From contig CADCXA010000060.1 of the NCBI GenBank assembly GCA_902806565.1, positions 1 to 64,000 of the forward strand: a stretch of DNA of 64,000 nucleotides, in the 5' to 3' direction. Position 1 is the first letter of the stretch. The number at the start of each line of letters is the position of its first letter. This stretch comes from Hypoxylon rubiginosum. Taxonomy: Eukaryota > Ascomycota > Sordariomycetes > Xylariales > Hypoxylaceae. The notes under the pieces were generated by a model that saw nothing but the letters and a program-made list of their open reading frames with translations, made no database searches and was not told where the DNA came from. This document shows positions 34,025 through 44,132 of the stretch, one piece after another. The translations under genes and the position numbers were made by a program.

Positions 34025-37000
34025 ATGGCTTCTAATACATTTGATCCGATCGCAATATGTGGCTATAGCTGCAAGTTGCCTGGAAGTGCGACCGATGCCG
34101 AAGGGCTCTGGAAAATGTGCGAAGACGGCCGGAGTGCATGGACTGAGATACCCGTCAAGCGATTCTCGCAAAAGGCGTTTTACAATGGCAATCGGGAAGA
34201 ACCAGGGACAGTAAGTCATATATGCAGCGACATGAATCTTAGCCAACTATGTCCACAAGAAATCACTGACCTAGGTATTTACAGATGAATGTTCTGGGCG
34301 GCCATTTTCTCAAGGACGATATATATGCTTTCGACGCATCCTTTTTTAATATGTCTATTGAGACTGCAACGGTGCGGGTCTACCAATATCTAAAGAGTCA
34401 TAATCTTTGTCTAATCATAGATAATAGAGTATGGATCCGGCGATTCGTCTCCAGCTGGAGTCAGTCTTCGAAGCTTTGGAAAATGGTAAGGAGATAGCCT
34501 ATGTCCGAATTCTGATTTACTCACAACTTGAACAAGCGGGCATGAGCCTCAGCGAGGTGGCAGGGACTAGATCCTCCGTTTTCTCTGCCTCGTTTCATCG
34601 AGACTATCATGATAGCCTGACACGGAATCCCGACGAACTACCGCGTTACTTGCTTACCGGAACTGGCACTGCGATGCTCTCAAATCGGATTTCACATTTC
34701 TTTGACTTGAGAGGCCCGAGTATGACCATAGACACTGGTTGTTCGTCTAGTCTGACCTCGTTACATACGGCGTGCAGAAGCTTGCAAGCTGGTGACTGCG
34801 GCATGTCCGTGGTTACTGGATGCAACCTGATGCTAAATCCAGATCCATTTATTTCTATGTCAGGAGTTGGGTATGAACATTCGCTTTGCCTTAACAAATT
34901 TTATTTGCGCTGATGATAGCTGAACAAGGCTCTTATCACCATCAGGCCACTCATATGCTTTCGATTCCAGGGCCGAGGGGTACGGGAGAGGCGAAGGCGT
35001 CGTCACTCTAATCTTGAAGACGTTAGGCCGAGCAAGGGCTGATGGAGATACGGTTCATGCTATAATTCGAGGGTCCGCATCCAATCAAGATGGGAGAACT
35101 GCAACGATCACTTCTCCAAGTCAAGAAGCTCAAGAAGCTCTTATCAAAGACTGTTATACGGCAGCTGGCCTCGACCCTCATCAAACCCCCTTTGTGGAAT
35201 GTCATGGCACCGGGACTCAAGTTGGGGATGTCTGCGAAGTTTCCGCTGTACGGCATACCTTTCGTACGGACTCTCGTCATGCTACTCCTCTGTATCTTGG
35301 CTCAGTCAAGTCAAACATCGGTCATCTGGAAGCCGCCAGTGGCCTTTCTAGCATCATCAAGGTTATCAAAGCCTTCCAGCACAACAAAATCCCACCTAAC
35401 CATGACTTTTTAATTCCAAACAGTTCAATACCATGGGAGGATTGGAAACTGGCGGTAAGTCTTTCTACTAATACATCGCTTATAATCATTATAATAACCT
35501 CGAATAGGTCGCGCCAATGGCCATACCCTGGCCGTCTGACTTCCCGAAACGAGCTTCCATCAACAGCTTCGGCTATGGTGGTGCAAATGCTCATATCGTC
35601 TTAGACCCCCCCGATCATTCCTTAAGTCGGGTGGATGGGCACCAAAGGGTCAAAACTCAAGTCATGGAAGAAAAGCTTGCCTGGCTATTCCCGTTAAGTT
35701 CAAATGACGAGCAAGGCTGCAATTTGACCATATCTAGGTTTCGAAGCTACCTGGAGCGCTTAAGGTTTGAAAATGTTGATGATGAAGTCAAGGTGCTCGC
35801 GGCGCTCTCGTACAAGCTGGCTTGTAAAAGAACACACTTCAAATGGCGCACCGTATTCCAGGCATCAACTCTTGCTGGTCTTGTCGGTAAATTATCTTCT
35901 AAGGAAGTAAAGTCTTTTCAGAGTGTAACTAAGCCTTTTATTGGCTTCGTTTTCACGGGACAGGGAGCCCATTGGGCAGGTATGGGTAAAGAGCTTATTG
36001 ACCTCTATGCCACCTTTCGTGAAGCATTGAATCAATTGGATAACTGTCTTGCGAACCTGGGTGCATCTTGGTCTATCATTGGTTCGTGTCAATCAATCAC
36101 CCAGCACTTCCAATCCTCCAGACTAACCAGCAGTAGACGAGCTAAAGCGTGACTCCTCTACCAGCCGTCTTGGGCAAGCAGAGTTTAGTATGCCAGTGTG
36201 CTGCGCACTCCAAATTGCACTGGTCGTCCTGCTTAAGTCGTGGAATATTGTCCCTTCGGCCGTCACCGGTCATTCAAGTGGAGAAAGCGCTGCCGCCTTT
36301 GCTACGGGTGCCCTTGACATGCACTCCGCACTCGCTGTCCAGTATTATCGCGGTCTCCTGACATCACTATCACACAACGAAGCTGGCATTGAAGGTGGCA
36401 TGCTCGCAGTTGGGCTAGGCCCCGAGGAAGCGCAGCGGTATATCGAAAACACTGCTTCGGGTAAAGTCGTTATTGGATGCTTCAATTCACCCTCCAGTGT
36501 CACACTCTCCGGCGACAAGACGGGTATTCTGGAGCTTGAGCAAGTACTGCGAGAGCGTGGGATCTTTGTACGAAGGTTACAAGTCCAAAGCGCTTTCCAC
36601 TCGCATCATATGGAACGTGATGCACATAAGTATAGGGAGTTATTAGAATCGTCACTCTCCATAAAGCGTGAGCACTTGAGCAGCCCACTGGTCTCTTCCG
36701 TTACGGGAACGTGGTTGACGGAATCTGATGATTTTGGGCCCGAGCATTGGATGAAGTACATGCTCCAACCCGTGCAGTTTACGGAAGCTTCCAGGAAACT
36801 GTGTACAGAGAAGCCGTCAAGCGAAAGCCACTTTACTGGCCAGAATGCAGTCGACATCATTATTGAAATCGGACCACACAGTGCCCTTTCATCCCCTCTG
36901 AAGCAAACAATGAAATCGCACCAAATTACAGATATCGCATACATTTCGATGCTAAAGAGATCCGAAAGCGCGGTCACTACTGCGCAAGATCTTGCCGGGT

Positions 37001-40000
37001 TCTTATGGCGTCGCGGCTATCCAGTGCGCTTCGAAACAATGGCCTATGGTTCTCAAAGGGGCAAGCTTCCGGCCGTCGATCTTCCGTCCTATGCTTGGAA
37101 TCACACGACCCACTTTGCAATTCATCATCCTTCAGAAGAATCTTTCCGACAGAGACTATATCCTAGGAACGCGCTTATTGGCGCCATCCAGCCGCTATCT
37201 GATCCGAATGGGCCATCGTGGAGGAGACAATGTTCCATCAATGGCCAATCTTGGCCTTATGAACTGACTATTGACGGTGCTGCTATATCTCCACTGCCTT
37301 TCTTCCTAAGTATGGCTATAGAGGCTGGAAAGCAGCTGTTAGCTCAAAGTGACTGCGTTGGGAAGTCTGTCTCATCTCCTGGGGTTGATTTGGAAAACAT
37401 TTCTTTCAACTCCGAACTTCGTTTTCCTTCGGGTCTTGTTACGACTGTGCTCCAGACCAGTCTTTATGAGCAGCAGCAATCTCATCAGGGGGAACCTGGC
37501 TCGAGACGAGCGTTTCGAGTCCACTGTATACACCATCCGAATCGGTGGAGTTTGCTTTGCCAGGGACAGATTACCATCAATTCGGTAGATACCCGCTTGA
37601 AGCCGGTCGCAAATGAGTCCAATACTACCAGGATAACGTTAGATCCTAGAAGCCTTTGCGACAAAATCGATCACAATGCTCATTATGGTGACAAACCGTC
37701 GCAAATCACGTCTGCTGGGCTTGAAATCACCCCCGACTCTATTGGTCTGTTCCTACGGGGGCAGTGGGTAGGTGGTAATAGCACAGGCCTCGATGATACT
37801 TCGCTGTGCTTAAAGCAGTTGACATCGGCTTTAGAAGCTGCTGTGCGCTTCATCTACATACATGCTTCTGGTTCGACAAAACACATACCTGCATCAATCA
37901 AACGCGTGATTATAAGGGCCAGAGTCTCGGAAGAATTCTCACCATTCTATACGTCAAATAGTCAAATAGACAAGGATGGCGCTTTAGCGGTGGGATGGAG
38001 TCAGTCTGCTAGCCATGATGGAGCGACTACACCCACAACACAAGACATCCAAATCCAGGGGGTTACATTCGATGCACCATCTACTGCGCACAAGACTCTT
38101 CCAGATTTCTCCAATGAAAGCGCAAGCAGAGTATATGTCTTGTCACTTCACCATAGCTTGGCTAACGTGTCGAATGGGGGAATGAATGAGATTCCGAGGT
38201 ACAATCTCAATAACGAAGACCGTGGGATGCTGCTTGATCTCAAGATGATCTGCAGAATGTACTTCCACCGGGCATTAGATACTCTCAGAACCAATCCTCC
38301 GCGGCGCCTTCTGGGGCATTTATCGTCTTACGTGCAGCTCATGAAGTCGCTTGAGCCCGCATCGACTCCTGAATCACAGGACCTCTCCGTTGATGATTTT
38401 GCAGCGCTTCGAGCCCGCGTAATCTCATCAAGTATCAATGGGTTACTAGTTTGCACTTTTGGTGATCAACTCGTTCCCATAATTTTGGGAGAAGTGGATC
38501 CATGGGAAGTTGTGATGAAGGACCGTTTACTTTATCGGTACTATGAAGGAGGTCCTCGCTGGACCCGTTCGTCTGACCACCTGAAAGCACTGGTGAGTGG
38601 ACTTTCACATGAACACCCACGGATGGAAGTCTTGGAAATTGGTGCTGGAACCGGTGGCGCTACAACTTGTATCCTCGATGGACTTGAAATAGGGGAGCGG
38701 AACATTCGTTGCGAAAGCTATACGTATACCGACATTTCGGCAGGCTTCTTCCCGAAAGCTAAGGAGAAATTTAACAGATACAGCTATGCTATGGATTTTA
38801 AGAAGCTGGATATTGAAAGAGACCTGAAGAGCCAGTCATTCGATGGTCAGACATATGACCTCATCATAGCTTCTCACTGTTTACATGCGACTAGAAATAT
38901 GAGAAGGGCTATGGCGAACGTGAGGAAGCTTCTGAGGCCTAACAGTCGTTTGATCATAGTTGAGGCAACTAAGAATGCCTTGGATATTCAAATTTTTGCT
39001 TCGTGTTTTCGCGGGTGGTGGCTGAGTAAGTACCTTTCGCCTTTTAGCTCAAGCTCGGCCCTTACTAACCTAATAATACTAGGCGAAGAACCGGAGAGAA
39101 AAACCTCGCCATACGTATCCATTGACTTATGGGAACGGGTTCTCAGCGATACTGGGTTTTCGGGAATAGACTTCAGTGTTAGAGATTGCGAAGATGACGA
39201 GCTCTACACGACGCAAGTCATGCTATCCACTGCTGTCCCAGATCTTGACAGAACCGCACATTGCAGCGAACATTATAGCGATTTGGATCTGATAACCATT
39301 GAGCCTCTGAACCCCTCAATTACCCACACGCTCGAGAAACATGTGGGAAAGCATTACGCGATGAGAATAGCTACTGTTGAAGATTTCGACCAAGCGTCAA
39401 CCAGTTCATCGAAGATGGCCGTTGGGAATTGCAAGGCTGCGCTCTTGGTCGACATAAAAGAGCCTCCACATGGTCATCAAGGAAAAAGTCTTCACCAATT
39501 TCAACGGGAACTTCACTTATCACATCCCCACATTCCTGTGATTTCTTTAAGAGTCAAATCAGAAGCCGATATGTGGGACCAGAGTACTCTGTTAGCTATC
39601 TCGAGCGTCTCTCAGGCCGCCGTGTTTGGAAAGCCGTCCGAGCAACATGATCAAGAATATGTCTTGACTTCTAAGCAGCTCTATGTTCCAAGAGTGATGG
39701 CCCTTCCATCCCTTATAAGGTCCAGAGACATGGAGAGCTCTGGTGCATACAAGAGTCTTAAGGCAGATGGACAATATCTCATTCAAGGACGTTCGACAGG
39801 TCTTATTATTGCGGCTTGTCAGCTCATTTCCTCGCTGGGTGCTAGAAGTATCTTGACTATTCTGATGGGTCCGAAGGAGCGTATTGAATCTGATCAGCGT
39901 AAAATACGGCAATTTGCAGAAGCTCTACTGCTGAAAAGAGGATGTCACGTCACTTCGACGGTCGCAACTTCGAAGCCAAAGTCAAACAGCGGGATTGTAG

Positions 40001-40804
40001 GCATAATCGATTTTGGGGATGTTGAAGAGGTAAGTGTCCCCAAAAGAAGACTCTAGATCTGTGGGCTAAAGATTGCAGAACGTTTATCTGGGAAGTGCCG
40101 CAAAGAGCCCTACTCGTCCTACAGCCATTGCAAGGGACATCGTGAAGAGCGTTGAGTTCTACATCAAGCTTACACCCCTCTACGATCCTCTATCCGTCTC
40201 TAGATTACCAGAATCAATAGGTATTGTAGTTCACACCGGATCCATCGCCACATCCGATGAGTTTCGCGAGCTAGCTAGGAAGCAGGGATCTCAACCCATT
40301 GAGATGCATACTATTTTGCTCCTCCTTGCGAACCTCATCTGCGAGCCAGGGCTTGCGACAAACAAGACTTTATATGTTGGCCTCCCAATGAGTCTATATT
40401 CCGAAGATCGTGAGAAACTTGTCAGCAAGTCGCGATTTAGAAGTCTCTCACTTCGCGCATCAGAGCGCCGGAAGGATGGCAGTAGCACTTCTCCTACCGT
40501 CATGGAGGCAGCAATCCAATCACCTTCATATGAAACTATAATGGCCATGTCAAAGGAGGAGAAAGCTGACACTATATGCAAAGGCATTGTTGGCTATGTC
40601 GCCGACAACTTCATGCTCTCCGCTTCTGAAGTGGACGTGAATGGACCACTGACGCAATACATTGACTCGTTGACAGCGGTGCAGCTGCGAGGCTGGCTGC
40701 TGGCGACGTTTCGGGCTGGCTTGACTAGTAACGATATAGCTAAGGCGCAGTCCATTCAGGCCCTGGCGGAGAAAGTCACTACCCGCTTGAAGCCTCGCAA
40801 ATGA
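34025..40804 (+). CDS. Iterative type I polyketide synthase, KS-AT-DH(inactive)-CMeT-KR(degenerate)-ACP, no ER
   Basis: The protein has 2108 residues from nine exons: 34025-34210, 34285-34371, 34428-34485, 34537-34870, 34929-35454, 35508-36081, 36137-39025, 39083-40029 and 40079-40804. KS: DTGCSSSL (Cys179), ECHGTGT (His314), KSNIGH (His354). AT: FTGQGAHWAGMG and GHSSGES (Ser635). DH: at the HxxxGxxxxP site it reads ELTIDGAAISP, with Leu965 in place of His. C-methyltransferase: LEIGAGTGG at about 1421. KR: the glycine loop is replaced by QYLIQGRSTG (about 1782) and the Tyr-containing active site is not found. ACP: YIDSLTAVQL (Ser2064). The ER of a highly reducing PKS is absent. By ancestry it is a highly reducing PKS that has lost reduction; it should yield an unreduced, probably alpha-methylated, short chain. 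With no thioesterase, release must come from another protein, perhaps the acyltransferase. Confidence 0.88.
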
Positions 40805-40972
40805 TGCTGACTGTCGAGTAACGTGGTAGTGTAGCTAGTTTGAGGAGGCATAGGTACTTAGGATGCTTACGATTGGAAGTAGGTGGATATACCTAGGTAC
40901 CTCCCAAAGTAATCTTATTTTACCCTTTTAGGCTATATCTGCTTATGCTATTGTATGACAATTTTTCCCGTG

Positions 40973-40978
40973 CACGTG
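40973..40978. promoter_or_regulatory. CACGTG palindrome upstream of the aldo/keto reductase
   Basis: A CACGTG (E-box core) lies 85 bp before the start codon at 41063. Such hexamers bind bHLH proteins in fungi but also occur by chance about once in 4 kb. Confidence 0.25.
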
Positions 40979-41062
40979 AGATCTTACTGTTCTCTAAGAT
41001 GATTAATAGTTTGCATGCTATTATTTTCCACAGCTCGAGACTTGGGAACCAATGTAGTAGTA

Positions 41063-42138
41063 ATGCCGTCATATTCAGTACCTCGTTGGACACTCAGTGA
41101 TGGAAATCGCATGCCAGCAGTAAGGTGTACCCTCCTTGATGCAAACCCATAGCCTAATTCTTTATTGTAGTTTGCTTTCGGTACAGGAACGATTTGGTTC
41201 AAGCCTCCTCACATGAATGAGTTTGATGACTACCTTGCCGACTCCATCAAAGAAAGTCTAGAACAGGGATGCCATCATATTGACACTGCGGACGGTGTGT
41301 TGATGATTTACATTGCCCGTTTGCGATGCTATTGTGCTAACAGTACGTAGAGTATAACACCTATAAAGAGATTGGGCATGCTATCAAGTCTACCGCCTTA
41401 TCGCGAGACGATGTGTTCGTAACATCGAAGATACTCGGGGAACATCCCGTTCGATCCCACATTCAACGAGCACTAGAGCTTTTGGGTTTGAGTTACCTAG
41501 ACATGTGTTTGATACATTTTCCATTCTTCGCCCATGATGAGGCAGAGCTCCAGAAGGTCTGGCTTGAAATGGAATCGGTTCATGCGGAAGGTCTTGTGAG
41601 AAGCCTTGGGGTTTCGAACTTCCTTCCCCATCATCTCGATGCAATCCTGAATATTGCCAAGGTACGTACCTGGGTAGCTAAACTATTCAGTACTGGGGCT
41701 CTCTACATAGTCGCCGTTGAAGCTGCACTTTCTAATAGTTCGTGGTTGTAGGTCAAGCCTGTCGTCAATCAAGTTGAGTTCCATCCTCTGTTCGCACGAC
41801 AAGATCTCATTGAGTACCATCGCAAGCATGGAATCACCACCCAGGGCTACGGGATTTTCACTCCGCTCGTCAAATCCACGGGGGAGCCTTTGATCTCTTT
41901 TCTAGAGAAACTAAGCAAGAAGTATAATGTTGGTACTTCTGCAATCCTCCTTGAGTGGTCCATACAACAAGAGGTCGCCCCTGTCACGACAACTAGCTCA
42001 GAGGAACGGCTGAGTGAATATATGGAATTTACTTCCTTTAGTCTAGAAAAGGAGGAAGTAGCTACAATCACCAGTCTAGGATCGCTCAGCCCCTTCAGGC
42101 GTTACTTGAATACTGAAATGGAAAACTTGAAATTTTAG
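41063..42138 (+). CDS. Aldo/keto reductase (AKR)
   Basis: A 292-residue AKR from four exons: 41063-41119, 41171-41294, 41351-41661 and 41752-42138 (introns 51, 56 and 90 nt). It has the N-terminal LSDGNRMPAFAFGTGT and the complete tetrad: Asp57 and Tyr62 in HIDTADEYNTYKEIG, Lys87 in VFVTSKILG, and His116 in MCLIHFPFF. The second splice was chosen because it places Tyr five residues after Asp, as in the family. C-terminal parts with VNQVEFHP and the cofactor-binding TTSSEERL are present. It reduces a carbonyl with NADPH. It follows the PKS by 258 bp on the same strand, so it may reduce the polyketide's ketone in trans. It converges on the UbiA-like gene, 148 bp away. Confidence 0.87.
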
Positions 42139-42286
42139 GTCGGTGGACTGGGTTCATTGTCTTACTCTAGGTATACTAGAATTAGGGGTTTTCAGAGTGT
42201 AACGTTGGCATATGCCATTTCTAACCCAGTACTTGACTACCTAAGCTACGGAAGTTGATGCATCCTTAGTAGAGGACGAAATTGAG

Positions 42287-43524
42287 TTAAGCAACTTGCT
42301 TGATCGTTGGTAAAATGTACTTTCAATGAAGAAAAGGGGCAGGTTAGTATGTAGTTATCTTATTGTAGCAAGTGCGACAACTTACCAGAACAGCAGTCCA
42401 AAGTGTCCACAATTTCCATGAAGCACGATCTCCTTGGAAGGTTCTGTCTGCGTAAAGGCGCCAGATGATATATGCTCCCAGTGGAACCGTCAAGAGGTAC
42501 CCCTCGAATCCGCTGTGCCAAAACCAGGGGCAGATGACCGACCACACAGCAATAGGAATAGAAATGGTACCGCGAGCTGCAAAGTCGCCAAGCACAATGG
42601 GGGCTGTCCTCCTCCCGCGGCTTCTATCGCCCTCCTGGTCTTTCATATCTTGGGATTGCATTGTGGTGAAAATCACTGAGCTGATAATAGCCGTCCATAT
42701 GACACCCTGCTCGTTGATGCTGGAGTTAGGCCCGCCAGCAATCTGGAGAGAGCTAGCGTTATAGAGGCCGAATGCGAATCCTATGATCAGATTCCGGATG
42801 ATGAAGTCTACCACTCCTTTCACCATTAGTAACACCATCAAGCGTGTGGCTCGCGAGGCAGCTACTCACCATCGTCTCCGCCGCCGAGGTCATTATACAT
42901 CCATGTTAAAGCGAACAAGAGCGATGTCTCTACCCAGGGGCCAATAAAATAGTTGATCACAAACACAGCGGGTAAGGAAGCTAGAAGAAGCCGACGAGCG
43001 CTGTGTGGGGTCATCCGACCCGAAGGGAGAGGGCGGTGCGGCTTGTTAATACGATCTTCTTCGATGGACTTGGGCAGGCGTTGGTTGGCCAAGTCAAAAA
43101 TCAGCAGGTTACTCCAGTTGAAAAGCACCACTAGAGGAGCTCTGGCAAGCACGTTGAGCGGCCTCTCAGCATCGTTGAGCAGGAGTGGTCCGGCTAGTGC
43201 TCCGAAAATACCAAAAGCGCTATCCGGTCCAACAAATGTGAAAAAGTCACTTTCGGTGAATAGCCACAAGTTCCAGACAGAGGCTTGAAGTAGTTTTATA
43301 ATGGAATATTTATCCTAAATATAAATTGTATGTTAGATGTCGGCCAAGGACTTCAATATTGATGTATTACCAAACAGTCAACTTGCCTTGTGTAGTTGGG
43401 GATTGGATGTGTACTGGGCTGAATCATACAGTAATTCTTCCCTCGACTCCCCTTTCAGTCCGTGATGATTGTCCGGGTCCATGGCAAACTTCTTGAGCGA
43501 TGAGACTGTCGACGAGTGTTGCAT
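42287..43524 (-). CDS. UbiA-superfamily membrane protein, probable UbiA-type terpene cyclase (Fma-TC-like) or prenyltransferase
   Basis: A 348-residue, strongly hydrophobic protein from four exons: 43524-43387, 43314-42870, 42816-42386 and 42319-42287 (introns 72, 53 and 66 nt). The first intron has a GC donor (AAG|GCAAGT) in perfect GC-AG consensus. The two Asp-rich regions of the UbiA superfamily are IFDLANQRLPKSIEEDRINKP (split here: Asp120, then NQ 123-124, EED 131-133, NKP) and QDMKDQEGDRSRGRRT (Asp251, Asp254, Asp258). A further mark is TWMYNDLGGGDDG. The first region lacks the NDxxDxxxD of aromatic prenyltransferases such as AusN or Trt2. From memory of the family the pattern is closer to Fma-TC, the bergamotene synthase of fumagillin biosynthesis. 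It binds a prenyl diphosphate at a membrane; no other terpene enzyme is in the window. Confidence 0.8.
43315..43386 (-). other. GC-AG intron in the UbiA-like gene
   Basis: The 72 nt intron begins GCAAGT after AAG and ends TTTAG. Using it joins the 46-codon first exon in phase 0 to DKYSIIKLLQASVWNLW, which continues directly into the first membrane region. No GT donor nearby gives the right phase with an equally good site. Confidence 0.65.
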
Positions 43525-44132
43525 TTTTCATTACATAAAATTGGGTAGAATCTATATGGTTTATAATATTGAACTCTGAGCAAGAATCTCACAGAAGAGA
43601 TTTACGCTATGTACCTCATATATGATCGTTTTTCTTTGTCTCTCTAAGACTATCGAGTCTCACGAATAGTATCTGCCTGTTTGGGACGGAGCCGCATCCA
43701 ACATGACTCGCTGTAAGGACTTTCGCCGATAGAAAAGTAAGCAGTCTTACCTTGGATATACAGCATAGAAGCTTTTGCTTATGCTGACTTAAGGTATCTA
43801 GTATTATAAGCTTACGACTAATTAGGTAGGTACCAGTATTACATGCATGCAGTAAGAATAAGCACATGGATTATCATCATCAAGCTAGTTGATACTACGA
43901 GCAGACTTTCTAATGTTGGAACATGTTTTCAAAATCGGGGAAGCCCGATTGACGGAGGGAATCAGATGTGTTTTGAAATTATGCTAAGTGTTAATCGACA
44001 ATCAGAATTACATAGATAGAGTCAACAAGGTCTTCAAACAGGGAACCCCTAACCAAAGCTGTTGCGCGATTGATATTACACCTATTTCCCCGGAGTTGTC
44101 TGTTACAAGGTAGGTAAATATTAAAGTATGTC
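43525..44132. other. Intergenic region between the UbiA-like gene and P450-4
   Basis: It holds the promoter of the UbiA-like gene and the 3' end of P450-4. An 83-codon minus-strand frame at 43616-43867 has no family features. TTAGGTAGGTACC and TAGGTAGG motifs occur near 43824 and 44110. Confidence 0.55.

Noticed and set aside
42434..42764. Two plus-strand frames opposite the UbiA-like gene
   Set aside because: They are antisense to membrane segments of a well-supported protein.
43616..43867. 83-codon minus-strand frame between the UbiA-like gene and P450-4
   Set aside because: No domain, no neighbours in frame and AT-rich codons; treated as intergenic.
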